From contig CAMCZZ010000023.1 of NCBI GenBank assembly GCA_945888375.1, forward strand, positions 1 to 51,768: DNA of 51,768 nucleotides, read 5' to 3'. The stretch comes from Akkermansia muciniphila. Lineage in GTDB: Bacteria; Verrucomicrobiota; Verrucomicrobiia; Opitutales; Opitutaceae. The notes beneath the pieces are model-generated. The model was given only the letters and a program-made list of their open reading frames with translations, ran no database searches and had not been told where the DNA came from. The translations under genes were made by a program, and so were the position numbers. Positions 1-9,415 of this stretch are shown here, piece by piece (the first letter of the stretch is position 1; each line of letters opens with the position of its first letter).

Positions 1-204
1 CTGCCCCGCGCCGAGGTTATCCACGCCGCCGAGCGTGCCACCGCGATATGGGTCAACGTCCTGCGCGCCCGGCTCGAAACGGAAGCCCCGCCCCGCCTCA
101 TCGGCCTTTCCATCGCCGAACTGCGCGCCGAGCTAAGGACGATCACCGATGAACTTTGCTCCGACGTGGTCAAAGCCCTGGAGGCCGAGGCCGGGGTGGG
201 GTGA
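1..204 (+). CDS. C-terminal end of an unidentified protein (partial)
   Basis: Frame 1 is open from the window edge to a TGA at 202-204 and gives 67 residues, starting LPRAEVIHAAERATAIWVNV and rich in Ala, Arg, Leu and Glu, so probably helical. The gene's start lies outside the window. I do not recognise the family with confidence. The spacing of acidic and leucine residues faintly recalls the C-terminal helices of phage small terminase (Nu1-like) proteins, which is only an impression. It runs toward the 3' end of a tRNA-Gly gene, a common integration point for mobile elements, so it could be the last gene of an integrated element. Confidence 0.5.
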   Translation: MPRAEVIHAAERATAIWVNVLRARLETEAPPRLIGLSIAELRAELRTITDELCSDVVKALEAEAGVG

Positions 205-244
205 ACCGCCGCAAACACTCTGCAACACTTGGCGTTTATCGGCG

Positions 245-279
245 TTTTTTTAGGGGTTTAGGCCCTTTTTTTTAGGGGT
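245..279. repeat. Two direct copies of a T-rich 13-mer
   Basis: TTTTTTTAGGGGT occurs at 245-257 and again at 267-279, a 22-base period, in the non-coding stretch between the partial gene ending at 204 and the tRNA-Gly terminator. The second copy runs into GGGGTAACCCC, a short palindrome. The T-rich sequence stands out from its GC-rich surroundings. It may be the debris of a duplicated terminator or an integration boundary; no function can be assigned. Confidence 0.45.
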
Positions 280-298
280 AACCCCACCCTTTTAGACA

Positions 299-330
299 CA
301 AAAAACCCCGGATCCCTTTCGGGTCCGGGG
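299..330 (-). terminator. Rho-independent terminator of tRNA-Gly
   Basis: The arms CCCCGGATCCC and GGGTCCGGGG (306-330) pair around a TTTC loop with one bulged base. On the minus strand the hairpin is followed by six T residues, as expected just downstream of the tRNA-Gly 3' end. On the plus strand the following bases are CTTTCT, so it may also act weakly on the gene ending at 204. Confidence 0.8.
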
Positions 331-344
331 CTTTCTATCTAAAA

Positions 345-420
<76 letters not shown>

Positions 421-490
421 GTGAGAAGGTCGGAGAAAAGGGCGCGCGACGGCAGGGTCAACAGGTTTCTTAAAATCAGCGCGGATTTTT

Positions 491-1366
491 TTAGCGGACG
501 TTCTCCAGCTCGAAAACCAGCTGGTTGCGCGCTTGCACCGGCAGAGGCACCACGCCGGCCTTCAAAAGGGCGGGGGCCGTCTCATCGGCGAGAAGATGGC
601 GGAGCAAGAAGTTCAAGCGCTTGGCGTCGGACTTGCGAAACACCAATCGCACCGGCAGGCGCAGAGGGTAGTCGCCCGTGTGCAGGTTCTCCGAAGTCGG
701 GCCATAGGCCACGTCGCGCTCGCCCTTGGCGACCAGGAGGACCTTGAGCGGCCCACCCTCCGCCGGCGGGGAGGGCAGGAGCGCGATGCCGCCTTCCTCT
801 CCTCCGATGCGGCCGGTGGCGCCGGCGACATCCTTAAACTGGACAACCGTCGACTTGAGGTCGGGGGTTTTGAGCACCTGGTAGCGGAAAAGATCCACCG
901 CCAGCCCGCCCCGCCGGCTCACCGCGACGGCGGTAATGCTGCGCACACCCCACGAACCGGTGACGCCCAGCTCGCTCCAACGTTTGATATTGGTGACCTC
1001 GGATGCACCAAAAACGCCGGCGAGTTGTCCAAAATGGAGCTGGGTGAGTGGCACCGTGACTGGGACCGCCACGACCGTGGTGAGGTAGCCCATGACCGCG
1101 TTGATAAACTCGGGGCCGGGCGGGGTATCCTCCGCCCCCAGCACCACCAGCCCCAAATCGGCGCCGCCGGCCTGCAAGGTCTCCAAACCGAGCCGGCTGC
1201 CCCGAAGCTCGAGCGTGAGAGGCAACTCGTTCGCTGCCGCGAAGAGCTTTAGCTCCGACCCGAGCGTTTCGGAGACCAAATCCGAACCGACCATACGAAT
1301 GGGCTCGGAAAACAGGGGGGACACGGGACTGAGCAAGCAACACAGGAGGGCTACGGCGCGCTTCAT
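491..1366 (-). CDS. PstS-like periplasmic substrate-binding protein
   Basis: This 291-residue protein has a signal peptide: MKR, a hydrophobic stretch to about residue 19, and likely cleavage near LFS-EP. The mature protein opens with IRMVGSDLVSETLGSEL, like the GSxxx phosphate-loop start of the PBP-like/PstS family, and contains INAVMGYLTTVVAVPV and LRLPVRLVFRKS in places matching that fold. It is somewhat shorter than typical PstS. No pstCAB transporter genes are adjacent; instead it follows a histidine kinase and an NtrC-type regulator on the same strand. It may therefore be a stand-alone anion-binding protein controlled by, or feeding, that two-component system. Phosphate as ligand is inferred from the family only. 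Confidence 0.75.
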   Translation of the reverse strand: MKRAVALLCCLLSPVSPLFSEPIRMVGSDLVSETLGSELKLFAAANELPLTLELRGSRLGLETLQAGGADLGLVVLGAEDTPPGPEFINAVMGYLTTVVAVPVTVPLTQLHFGQLAGVFGASEVTNIKRWSELGVTGSWGVRSITAVAVSRRGGLAVDLFRYQVLKTPDLKSTVVQFKDVAGATGRIGGEEGGIALLPSPPAEGGPLKVLLVAKGERDVAYGPTSENLHTGDYPLRLPVRLVFRKSDAKRLNFLLRHLLADETAPALLKAGVVPLPVQARNQLVFELENVR

Positions 1367-1471
1367 AGGGTGAAGAAGTCCTGCCCGTCCCGACGGGCGC
1401 AGGCAAACGCAAACCCAAGGGACTCGTGCGCCGGGCCGGTTCCTCGCGCCGCCGACCGCGGCGAGCCCCGG

Positions 1472-2899
1472 TCAGTCCAGCGTATCGAGCTCCGGCCACG
1501 CGGCCAGCTTGCGGTGAAGCGTGCGCCGGCTGATGCCCATCAGGTGGGCGGCCTGCGTGCGGTTGCCCCGGGCCTTGATCAAGGCCTCGCGGAGCAGGCG
1601 CTTTTCATTCTCCTCGACCGAGAGCGACGCCCCCGGCGGACCGGGCAAAGCGAGCACCGGAGCCTTGCCAGCCAAGGCCAGGACGGGGGCGACCGGCGGG
1701 GAGCCGGCCTGCCCGGCATAACCCTGCCACTCGCCCCGGTAACGCGGATCGAGATCGTATTCGCTGAACTTGCCCCCGCGGTGCATGACGACGGCATTCT
1801 CGCAAAAGTTCCTCAACTCGCGGATGTTGCCCGGCCAGCGGTAAGCGCAAAGCGTGCGCAGGGCACCAGGCTCCAGGCGCGGCGGAGTCACCCCGTTTTC
1901 CTTGGCAAAAAAGATCAGGTAATGCGCGAGCAACAGAGGGATGTCGTCAGGCCGGTCGCGCAGCGGCGGCATGGTCAGGCGCACGACATTGAGGCGGAAA
2001 AAAAGGTCCTCGCGGAACTTACCCTCGCCTACCATGCGCTCGAGGTGGCGGTTGGTCGCGGCGACCAGACGCACGTCGAGCGGGATGGGTTTACTGCCGC
2101 CGACGCGTTCGATCGAACGCGTCTCCAAAAAGCGCAGCAACTTCACCTGGGTGCTGGCGGTGATCTCGCCGATCTCGTCGAGGAAGAGCGTGCCGCCATC
2201 GGCCGATTCGAAGCGCCCCACCCGCCGCTCGCTCGCGCCGGTGAAAGCCCCGCGCTCGTGGCCGAAGAGCTCGCTTTCCAAGAGATTCTCCGAGAGCGCG
2301 GCGCAGTGCACCGCCACAAAGGGCCCGCGGGCACGGGGGCCGGCCTGATGCAGCGCCTGGGCGATCAGCTCCTTGCCCGTGCCGCTCTCGCCCTCAATCA
2401 GAATGGTGGCGCGGGAGGGTGCCACCAAACGCACCTTGTCGATCAGATCGCACAAGGGTGCGGAGTGGCCGATGATACCGTCGAAACTGAACTTTTCGTC
2501 CAACCGCTCGTGAAGTTGTTTTACCTCGATCTCGAGGGTCTTGGTCTTGAGCGCGCGCTGGAGCAGCACCTCAAGTTGCTCGATGTTCACCGGCTTGGTG
2601 AGAAATTCGACCGCGCCCCGTTTCATCGCCTCGACCGCCGAGTCCACGCTGCCGTAGGCCGTCATCATAATGACGGCCGGGCGGTGCGGGAGAGCGAGGG
2701 CTTTGTCGATGACCTTGAGGCCGGACTTGCCCGGCATGCGCAGATCGGTGAGCACCGCATCAAAGGGCTGCGCCTCCAGAAGGTTGAAGGCCTCGTCGGC
2801 ATTGGCCGCGATCGAGACGTCGTAGTCATCCTCCAAGGCCTGGCGGAGGCCTTCACGGGAGTGCTTCTCGTCATCGACGATCAAAACGCTGGGCAACAT
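1472..2899 (-). CDS. NtrC-family sigma-54-dependent response regulator
   Basis: The 475-residue protein has the full three-part layout. The receiver domain (about 1-115) has acidic residues D9-D10, phosphoacceptor D52 in TDLRMPG, T80 and K102. The AAA+ domain has Walker A GESGTGKE at 170-177, the sigma-54 contact loop GAFTGA at 217-222 and Walker B GGTLFLDEIG at 235-244. A Fis-type helix-turn-helix follows (about 433-475, NRTQAAHLMGISRRTLHRKL). It should activate sigma-54 promoters when phosphorylated. The kinase gene lies 106 bases upstream on the same strand, so the two form a likely pair. The target genes are unknown; the PstS-like gene immediately downstream is a candidate. Confidence 0.95.
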   Translation of the reverse strand: MLPSVLIVDDEKHSREGLRQALEDDYDVSIAANADEAFNLLEAQPFDAVLTDLRMPGKSGLKVIDKALALPHRPAVIMMTAYGSVDSAVEAMKRGAVEFLTKPVNIEQLEVLLQRALKTKTLEIEVKQLHERLDEKFSFDGIIGHSAPLCDLIDKVRLVAPSRATILIEGESGTGKELIAQALHQAGPRARGPFVAVHCAALSENLLESELFGHERGAFTGASERRVGRFESADGGTLFLDEIGEITASTQVKLLRFLETRSIERVGGSKPIPLDVRLVAATNRHLERMVGEGKFREDLFFRLNVVRLTMPPLRDRPDDIPLLLAHYLIFFAKENGVTPPRLEPGALRTLCAYRWPGNIRELRNFCENAVVMHRGGKFSEYDLDPRYRGEWQGYAGQAGSPPVAPVLALAGKAPVLALPGPPGASLSVEENEKRLLREALIKARGNRTQAAHLMGISRRTLHRKLAAWPELDTLD

Positions 2900-2944
2900 G
2901 GCCGCCGAGCACGCCTAAACCTGGCCGCCGGGTCAAGCCATGTA

Positions 2945-2959
2945 GTGCCATTTCGGCAC
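2945..2959. promoter_or_regulatory. Perfect GTGCC-N5-GGCAC inverted repeat upstream of the regulator gene
   Basis: GTGCCATTTCGGCAC is a perfect 5+5 inverted repeat with a 5-base spacer, about 46 bases upstream of the NtrC-type regulator start. The size and spacing resemble upstream activating sites of NtrC-family proteins, so autoregulation is plausible. It could also be a weak hairpin. No well-spaced sigma-54 promoter is visible next to it. Confidence 0.4.
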
Positions 2960-3005
2960 ACTTCTAGCAGGTTTAACCGCGGGTGAAAGGTAAGCTGGGG
3001 TGGAA

Positions 3006-4196
3006 TCAGGAGCGCAGGAGGCGAACGCGGCGTTGTTTCAGCGGGAATTGCAGGGTGACGGTCGTGCCGCGGCCGGGCTCGCTCTCGACCACGATATGCC
3101 CGCCATGCTCGCGGAGGATGCGTTGCACGACCATCATGCCGAGGCCGTGGCCGCCGGGCTTGGTGGTGTGGTAAGGCTCGAAAAGCCGGGCAAGGTGTTC
3201 GGGCTGGATCCCGCTGCCGGTATCGGCGAAGGCGAGCAGCAGATGTTCTTCATCGGCCCGTGCGGCGATGCGCAGCTGGCCACCCGGTTGCATGGCCTCG
3301 GCAGCGTTTTTAATGACGTTGAAAAACACCTGCTTTACCTGGTCGCGATCGGCGTGGACCAGCGGGAGCCCGGCGGCGGTGGTCACTTCGACCACGATGC
3401 CACGATCGGCCAGCTCGCGCTCCTGAAACCGCAAGACCTCGGCCAGCACATCGGTCAGGCGGGTGTCGGCCAGGTCGGGCGGACGGGGCCGGATGGCTTG
3501 GAGAAAATTGGCGATGATGCCATCGAGACGGGCGACTTCGCTTTGGCAGACGCGCAGCGAATCCGCGAGACTGGCGGCGTCTTTTTTATCCAGTCCGCGC
3601 AGCTTGCGCAGACGCCGCTCGACGAGCTGGAGCTGGATGGTGAGGGAGTTGAGCGGATTACCGAGCTCATGGGCTACCCCGGCGGCGAGCAGGACAATCG
3701 AAGCCACCCGCTCACTCTCGATACGCTGGTCGGTATCGAGCTTGTCACGGGTCAAGTCGGTGAGCACCACCGCGAAGCGCCGGGCCTCGCCGGCGAAGGT
3801 GGCGGCACTGGCGCCGCCGGGCACATCGAAGGGCACGAGGTAGAGGCGCACCGCGCGCGGCTCCGGATAGCTCAGCTCGATTTCGCGGGTGAGGCTGCTG
3901 GCATTGGCCAGGGCGTGGGCGAGGATCGCGTGTAGGCCCGGCACCAGCCGCCAGAGGGTGGGCGCGGCGGAGTCGGCCTTTTTTAACCCGAGGAGACGGT
4001 GGGCGGCGGAGTTGGCGTAGGCGATCTCGCCATCGGCATCGACCACCAGCACGCCCTCCTGCAGGACATTAAACACCCGTTCAAACAGCCCGCGCTCGCG
4101 GCCAAGGCGCTGGGCGAGGGTCGCGAGGGTGGGCGCATCGAGGGTTTCGAGCCGCTCGAGCATGCGTTCCAGGGAACTGGGTTTTTTCACCGCCAC
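3006..4196 (-). CDS. Cytoplasmic PAS sensor histidine kinase (NtrB-like)
   Basis: No membrane segments are visible. A PAS-like domain ([20 protein letters not shown]) is followed by a HisKA domain with H-box [15 protein letters not shown] (phosphoacceptor His near residue 176), then a HATPase domain with N-box [11 protein letters not shown]1 DTGSGI and G2 HGLGMM. This fits a soluble kinase that phosphorylates the adjacent NtrC-type regulator. The frame is open up to an ATG at 4295, but the first 33 residues from there look unlike the family. I chose the GTG at 4196; GTG 4190 and ATG 4163 are alternatives. The signal sensed cannot be told from sequence. Confidence 0.9.
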   Translation of the reverse strand: MAVKKPSSLERMLERLETLDAPTLATLAQRLGRERGLFERVFNVLQEGVLVVDADGEIAYANSAAHRLLGLKKADSAAPTLWRLVPGLHAILAHALANASSLTREIELSYPEPRAVRLYLVPFDVPGGASAATFAGEARRFAVVLTDLTRDKLDTDQRIESERVASIVLLAAGVAHELGNPLNSLTIQLQLVERRLRKLRGLDKKDAASLADSLRVCQSEVARLDGIIANFLQAIRPRPPDLADTRLTDVLAEVLRFQERELADRGIVVEVTTAAGLPLVHADRDQVKQVFFNVIKNAAEAMQPGGQLRIAARADEEHLLLAFADTGSGIQPEHLARLFEPYHTTKPGGHGLGMMVVQRILREHGGHIVVESEPGRGTTVTLQFPLKQRRVRLLRS

Positions 4197-4414
4197 GCGC
4201 CGGATGTGAGGCCTCGGAGCGCGCTTGGCAACGCATGCGTCAGGCCCCCACGCCGCCGCCACATCCCTGCGTTCCGTTCTGGCGCTCCAGACCAATCACC
4301 CGAAAATGGCCGCAAGAAGTCGCAAATCGCGCATAACCGAGCCCTCCCTCCCGGGCTTTTTGGCGACTGCTGCGCCCCTTTGGGCGGCCAGTTTCCGCTT
4401 CCCCAAAAGTAGCC

Positions 4415-6682
4415 TTAGCAGAGGTTCACCGGATCGACGTCGAGCACCTGCACGAGGTCGTCCGGCCACTCGAAGGCGGCCCGCAGGCGGGCCAGCTCCA
4501 CCACGATGCCGGTTACCGGGGCATTGCAGAAATACCAGAGCTGCCAGCGATACTCGTCCTGGATTTTTTCAATGGGCGCGGCCGCCGGGCCCATCAGCGC
4601 GACTTTTTCCTTGAGCGCGTCCTCCACGCGTTTTTTCCACTGCTCGGCGTAGAAGCGCAGCTTTTCCGGATTCGGCCCACGGAAGAGGTGGTGCAACAAA
4701 TGCCGGGCGGGCGGGTAGCCGAAAGCGCGCCGCACCTTCAGCTCGGCCTGGGCAAAACCGGCGAAATCGGCGTGACGGGAAAACTGGATCGCGCCGGCCT
4801 CGGGGGTAAAGGTCTGCACCATGACCTCGCCGGCCCGGTCGCCGCGCCCGGCCCGCCCGGCGACCTGCACAAGGAGCTGGAACGTGCGCTCGTTGGCCCG
4901 GAAATCCGGCACATGCATGGAAAGGTCGGCATCTACCAGGCCCACGAGGGTGACGTTCGGGAAATCGAGGCCCTTGGCGATCATCTGGGTGCCGACGAGG
5001 ATATCGATGCGGCCGGCGCGGAAGGCGGCGAGAATCTCGCGAAAGCGGTTTTTTTTACCCATCGTATCGGTATCGATCCGCTCGATCCGGGCCTTGGGCA
5101 GGAAACGTCGCACCGCCTCCTCGACACGCTGGGTGCCAGTGCCGCGCCACTTGATCTCGGGGGAGGCACAGGCCGGGCAGCGGGCGGGCGCGCCGCGCTG
5201 GTGGCCGCAGAGGTGGCAGCGCAGCGTCTCGTCGCTGCGGTGGTAGGTCATGGTCACACTGCAATGCGGGCACTCCTCCGCATGCCCGCACTTGCGGCAC
5301 TGCATCGCCGAAGAGTAGCCGCGCCGGTTGATAAACAGGATGGACTGCTCGCGCTTGGTCAGGCGGTCATGCAGGGCATCGATCAAACGACGCGAAAGCG
5401 TGACGGCCCCGCGCTGCTTCATCGCCTCGACGCGCATGTCCACGATGTCGATGAAGGGCAGCTTGCGGTCATCGATGCGCTTGGTGAGCTGGAGCAAGCC
5501 GTATTTGCCCGCCTGGGCGTTGGCCCAGGACTCGAGCGAAGGCGTGGCGGAACCCAGCAGACAGACCGCCCCGCAAAGCTTGGCCCGGTAGATCGCGGTG
5601 TCGCGCCCGTGGTAGCGCGGGGTCTCGTCCTGCTTGTAGGCCGGCTCGTGCTCCTCATCCACGACGACGAGCCGCAGGTTTTGCACCGGGGCAAAGACCG
5701 CCGAGCGCGCCCCCACCACCACCCGGGCCTCGCCGGTGGCCAACGCGAGCCAGCCGTCGAGCCGCTCGCCCTCGCTCAAGGAACTGTGCCAGACGACGGC
5801 GCGATGGTCGGGCGCGATGGCCTCCAACCGTGAACGCAGGCGCGCGACGGTCTGCGGGGTGAGCGCGACCTCCGGCACGAGGAAGGCCACGCCGCCGCCG
5901 GCGGCGAGAGTCTCCTGGATGGCCCGCAGATAGACCTCGGTCTTGCCCGAGCCGGTGACGCCGAAAAGTAGCCGCACCGCAAAGACCCCCGCCTGCACAT
6001 CCCCCGCGAGGGCGCTGACCGCCGCCTGCTGCTCGTCATTGAGCGCATGGGGCCGGGCGGCGACGTGTTCTCCCGCCGCATGGTCGTCGTCGTAGGCGAT
6101 ACGCTCGACGCGGCGCGTCTCCTCCCGCACCAACCCGCGCTCGACCAGGCCGGTGATGGCCGCGGCGGAGACGGCGAGCCGGTCGAGCACAAGGGCCTTG
6201 GCCACCGCGCGCGGCTGGGTCCGCAGGAACGCGTAAACCTTCGCCTGGGCCGGGGCGCGCTTGGCCAGTGCGGCCTGCTCCCCGGCCGGGAGCTCGCGTG
6301 CGACCGCGAGGAGTTTCTCCTGTTTCAACGAGGCGGCCTTGCGCACCGCGCCCGGCAACATGGTCTCGATGATGCCCTCCAGCGGCGCGGCGTAGTAGGC
6401 GCTCATCCACTTCGCCAGCCGCAGCAAATCGGGCGGCATGGCGGGGAAGGGGTAAACCAGCCCGGCGAGGGGCTTGCAGCGCTCCACCGGAAAATCTTTG
6501 GGCTCGGAGAACTCCGCCACGATGCCGAGATGGAAGCGGTTGACGATAGGGATGCGCACCAAGGAGCCGACCTGCACTTGTCCACGCAAGGAGACCGGCA
6601 CCTGGTAATGCAGGAGCTTGTCGAAACCTGCGAGAGGATGCACGCCGACGGTCATGGAAGAGGCCTTTGAAGGCAGGTGCAT
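4415..6682 (-). CDS. priA: Primosomal replication protein N' (PriA helicase)
   Basis: PriA restarts stalled replication forks by loading the primosome. From the ATG at 6682 the product has 755 residues, a little longer than the roughly 730 usual. Visible parts are the N-terminal 3'-DNA-binding region (VGSLVRIPIVNRFHLGIVAE), helicase Walker A FGVTGSGKTEVYL and DEEH box VVVDEEHEPAYKQDE. The zinc-binding cysteine cluster CRKCGHAEECPHC ... CHLCG ... CPAC and helicase motifs V-VI (GTQMIAKGLDFPNVTLVG, QVAGRAGRG) follow. The frame extends upstream to 6916, but that part overlaps the neighbouring gene and looks like its shadow. An ATG at 6655 is also possible. It lies 38 bases after the membrane-protein gene and may be co-transcribed. 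Confidence 0.96.
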   Translation of the reverse strand: MHLPSKASSMTVGVHPLAGFDKLLHYQVPVSLRGQVQVGSLVRIPIVNRFHLGIVAEFSEPKDFPVERCKPLAGLVYPFPAMPPDLLRLAKWMSAYYAAPLEGIIETMLPGAVRKAASLKQEKLLAVARELPAGEQAALAKRAPAQAKVYAFLRTQPRAVAKALVLDRLAVSAAAITGLVERGLVREETRRVERIAYDDDHAAGEHVAARPHALNDEQQAAVSALAGDVQAGVFAVRLLFGVTGSGKTEVYLRAIQETLAAGGGVAFLVPEVALTPQTVARLRSRLEAIAPDHRAVVWHSSLSEGERLDGWLALATGEARVVVGARSAVFAPVQNLRLVVVDEEHEPAYKQDETPRYHGRDTAIYRAKLCGAVCLLGSATPSLESWANAQAGKYGLLQLTKRIDDRKLPFIDIVDMRVEAMKQRGAVTLSRRLIDALHDRLTKREQSILFINRRGYSSAMQCRKCGHAEECPHCSVTMTYHRSDETLRCHLCGHQRGAPARCPACASPEIKWRGTGTQRVEEAVRRFLPKARIERIDTDTMGKKNRFREILAAFRAGRIDILVGTQMIAKGLDFPNVTLVGLVDADLSMHVPDFRANERTFQLLVQVAGRAGRGDRAGEVMVQTFTPEAGAIQFSRHADFAGFAQAELKVRRAFGYPPARHLLHHLFRGPNPEKLRFYAEQWKKRVEDALKEKVALMGPAAAPIEKIQDEYRWQLWYFCNAPVTGIVVELARLRAAFEWPDDLVQVLDVDPVNLC

Positions 6683-6720
6683 GGCGGCGGGGCGAACGGA
6701 TTCTTGCCCGCCCCGCCCGT

Positions 6721-8802
6721 TCACTGCCCCGGGGTCAGCCCCACTTCCCGCGCCAAAGCCCAGCCGCTGGGCGGATGCTCGAGTGCGACCACGCCCTCGA
6801 CCGGCAGGGCGGCCAGCGGATCCGCCGCGAAACAAAAAACCCGCGTCGCCTCCCGGCGGTGGTCTTGTTGCCAGCGCGTATCCAGCCAGCCCGGCCGCAA
6901 ACTGCGCCAGCTCCACCCTGTAGGGACGATTTCCGCTGCGTCCGCGCCGTGGCCGCGCACCTCAAACCAGGGCGCGGCCTCCGCCAGCTGCGGCCCGGTG
7001 CGAAGCGCCAGCGTGCGTCCGCCTTCCGCGAGTTGGAGAGAGGCCCATTCCGCGCCATCCGGCCCCAGCAAGCGCGCCACCAACCCCGCCGGCACGGGTT
7101 CCGCCCAGCCGAGCTCGGCCCGGTCCGCGCCGGCCAGCGCGAGCACGCCGCGCCCGCCCCCTTTTTCGATGCGCCAGACCGGGGCTTCGCCTTGGGAAGC
7201 AACCTTGCGGAAAAGCAACACCCACCCGGCGCGCGTGACCGGTTGGTGCAGCGCGTGGGGCAGCGTCGCCCGCACCTGCTCCCAAGCGCGGCGGCGAGCG
7301 GCCGCAAGGGCCTCCCGGGGCTCGCCCCCGGCCGCCGCTACGGAGGGCACGGTCGAGAGCGCCACATCAAGGGTGCGGGCCAGCCGCCACTCCCCCAACG
7401 AGCAACTCCAGCTACGGGAAGACGGGGCCGGCGGGGCTGGCGCCTCGGGGGGCGGCTGGGCTAGATCCGCCCCGTCCCGCTCGCCTGCTTGGGTTTTTGC
7501 CCGGACCGCCGGGAGGGGGGGCCGCTCCGGGGTGCGGGACGCACCTGCCAGAGCATCTTCCGCTGAATAAAATGGCACCGGGAGGCCCGCCGACGACGAC
7601 GCGCCCATACCCCCGGGCGCCGGCGCACGCGGCCCATCCCGCCGCACCTGCTCGCCTGCTCTGTCCCTTGCCTCCCCCGGCGGGACCGGGCGGTCGGCTG
7701 ACCTGCTCTCGAGCACGTTTTGGGGCGAAACTTCGGAAACGGCCCTTTCAGAATCGGCATCGACCAAGCCGGCATGACCCCGGTCAGGACTATCTGCAGG
7801 CGTTTGCCCACCCTTCCCCGCCGAATTTCGGGCCGGTTCAGCGTTGGCGCCTGATCCGGAATTCGCCGCAAGCTCCCGTGGCTTAGGCTCCTCCTCGGAC
7901 GGAGAAGTGATCGGACCGGTGTAAGCCATCGGCACCGGCACCACCTTGCCGGGCCTCGCCTCGCCCTCCGACGAGGCCCCGGGGCGGGTCGCCACCGGCT
8001 GAACTGCCAAAACCCCGGGCAGCACCCGTCCGGCCAAGGCCGGTAAAAATGGCTCACTCCCGCCAGGCGGCGCGGGCTCCTCCCCACCAGCGGGAAGGAG
8101 GGACGGACTCGGCATCGGAAAAACCTCCCCCGCCTCCGGGCCAGCTCCCGCGACGGGGTCCGGCGGTGCTTTGGAGCGCAGGCCCCAAATCGCCAGCGCC
8201 ACGAGCCCGGAAACGAGCAGTCCACCCGCGAGCCAAGCGGCCACACGAGGTCTGGCCGGTCCCGCCGCCGCGGAGGCCGCCGGCACGACCGGGGGCGGAG
8301 CGGGCATCACCACACTCGGGACCGGCTCGGGCTCGGCCGGGGGGGCGTCCTCCACTTCATCCGCCCGGCGCGAGGGGGACGGGCGGGCGATGCCCCAACT
8401 CCGGATCATCCAGCCCGTCTCGGTGCGCACCGCAAACCCCGCCAGCTCCGCATCAGCCGCCTGGGTCAAGCCGTTGATCAAGCTCTGCATGCCCTCACGC
8501 AAAGCCGCCGCCTCCCCGCCGCCCTCCTCGGCATCGCGCTCCAACTCCGCCGAAAGATTGAGCAATCCAGCACCCAGGCGTTTACGCAAACTGGCCAGAT
8601 CGGCGCCGGCTGGCAGCGCCGGCTCGGTCGGCCCGTTCCAGCTCCAAGTCACCCGGCCATCGCCCGCCCGGCGATGCGGCTCCAGCAGCACGCCGCGAAA
8701 ACTCGGCCGCAGCCGCCGCCAAAAAGCCTGCGCCGGCCGGCCGGCGATCCGTTGCGCGCCTGACTCGGCATCCTCCGCTCGCCAAAGGACCAGCACGCTC
8801 AT
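6721..8802 (-). CDS. Large proline-rich single-pass membrane protein, unknown function
   Basis: I do not recognise this 693-residue protein. Residues 1-165 form a charged N-terminal domain (starting MSVLVLWRAEDAESGAQRIA). A Pro/Ala-rich stretch leads to one transmembrane segment near 188-208 (AAWLAGGLLVSGLVALAIWG). A long Pro/Gly/Ser-rich linker follows, then a folded C-terminal domain from about 460 (SWSCSLGEWRLARTLDVALS onward) with several Trp residues. The layout (cytoplasmic domain, one membrane span, flexible periplasmic linker, terminal domain) resembles TonB- or SPOR-type envelope-spanning proteins, but no such motif is visible. Its start overlaps the stop of the lipoprotein gene by four bases, so the pair is probably translationally coupled. 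Confidence 0.8.
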   Translation of the reverse strand: MSVLVLWRAEDAESGAQRIAGRPAQAFWRRLRPSFRGVLLEPHRRAGDGRVTWSWNGPTEPALPAGADLASLRKRLGAGLLNLSAELERDAEEGGGEAAALREGMQSLINGLTQAADAELAGFAVRTETGWMIRSWGIARPSPSRRADEVEDAPPAEPEPVPSVVMPAPPPVVPAASAAAGPARPRVAAWLAGGLLVSGLVALAIWGLRSKAPPDPVAGAGPEAGEVFPMPSPSLLPAGGEEPAPPGGSEPFLPALAGRVLPGVLAVQPVATRPGASSEGEARPGKVVPVPMAYTGPITSPSEEEPKPRELAANSGSGANAEPARNSAGKGGQTPADSPDRGHAGLVDADSERAVSEVSPQNVLESRSADRPVPPGEARDRAGEQVRRDGPRAPAPGGMGASSSAGLPVPFYSAEDALAGASRTPERPPLPAVRAKTQAGERDGADLAQPPPEAPAPPAPSSRSWSCSLGEWRLARTLDVALSTVPSVAAAGGEPREALAAARRRAWEQVRATLPHALHQPVTRAGWVLLFRKVASQGEAPVWRIEKGGGRGVLALAGADRAELGWAEPVPAGLVARLLGPDGAEWASLQLAEGGRTLALRTGPQLAEAAPWFEVRGHGADAAEIVPTGWSWRSLRPGWLDTRWQQDHRREATRVFCFAADPLAALPVEGVVALEHPPSGWALAREVGLTPGQ

Positions 8803-9218
8803 GACCCCGGGGTCTCCACCGACAACAAGGTCCCCAAGGGCCAGACGTAAGTCCGCCCGCCTTGCAATTCCACCTCGGCATCCGCCCCCGGCGGGACCCA
8901 GACCCGCTCCGTCTCTCCCGCCCCGGCCACCCGGCTACGCACCCGATAAACGCCGGGCGCAAGTGCGAGCCGCCGCCGCTCCCGGGGACCCAGCTGAGCA
9001 CTGGCGACCGCGTCCTTTGCCGCCGTTTCCCGGTTAAAAAAATCCACCTGCCAGGCATACCCGCTGTGATTCTCCACTTGCACCAGGGCCGCCGGGGCAG
9101 ACTTCCGGGCCGGCCCGGCGCAAGCCGCGAACCCCAAAACAACCACGAGCACCGCGCCGCGCTGCGCCCACGCCCGCACGAAGGGCCAAATGCGACGGGC
9201 TGCCAGCGGTGATATCAT
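8799..9218 (-). CDS. Small predicted lipoprotein, unknown function
   Basis: Starting at the ATG at 9218, the product has 139 residues: a basic N-terminus, hydrophobic GAVLVVVLGFAA, then C33, the likely lipidated cysteine. The lipobox FAAC has Phe at -3, which is off consensus. The mature part (ALVQVENHSGYAWQVDFFNR, later RVWVPPGADAEVELQGG) looks like a small beta-sandwich. An ATG at 9266 lies in frame but would put 16 extra residues before the signal. The gene overlaps the 693-residue membrane-protein gene by ATGA, which suggests joint function in the envelope. Confidence 0.75.
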   Translation of the reverse strand: MISPLAARRIWPFVRAWAQRGAVLVVVLGFAACAGPARKSAPAALVQVENHSGYAWQVDFFNRETAAKDAVASAQLGPRERRRLALAPGVYRVRSRVAGAGETERVWVPPGADAEVELQGGRTYVWPLGTLLSVETPGS

Positions 9219-9415
9219 ACCACTATCCCAGCCGCGCCGGCCCTCACGCGCAAGTCCTGCCCACATGGGCCGCTAGGCACGCAATTCGTTTTGGCCGCAG
9301 TGAAATCCACACTTGCCCGCGCCGCTTCACGCATCCCATTGTCGGCCTTTACGCGCGCTTCGACCACTCTGGTTCGCCGGTGCGCTCGCTCCGTCCCCCT
9401 TCGCAAATATACCGC

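Noticed and set aside
2936-2951. Possible sigma-54 promoter (TGGCAC ... GGCTT on the minus strand)
   Set aside because: The GG and GC elements are one base too close and the second half does not match TTGC.
1370-2986. Long plus-strand open frame of 538 codons
   Set aside because: It lies opposite the NtrC-type regulator, has no family motifs and has the Arg/Gln/His-rich composition of an antisense shadow.
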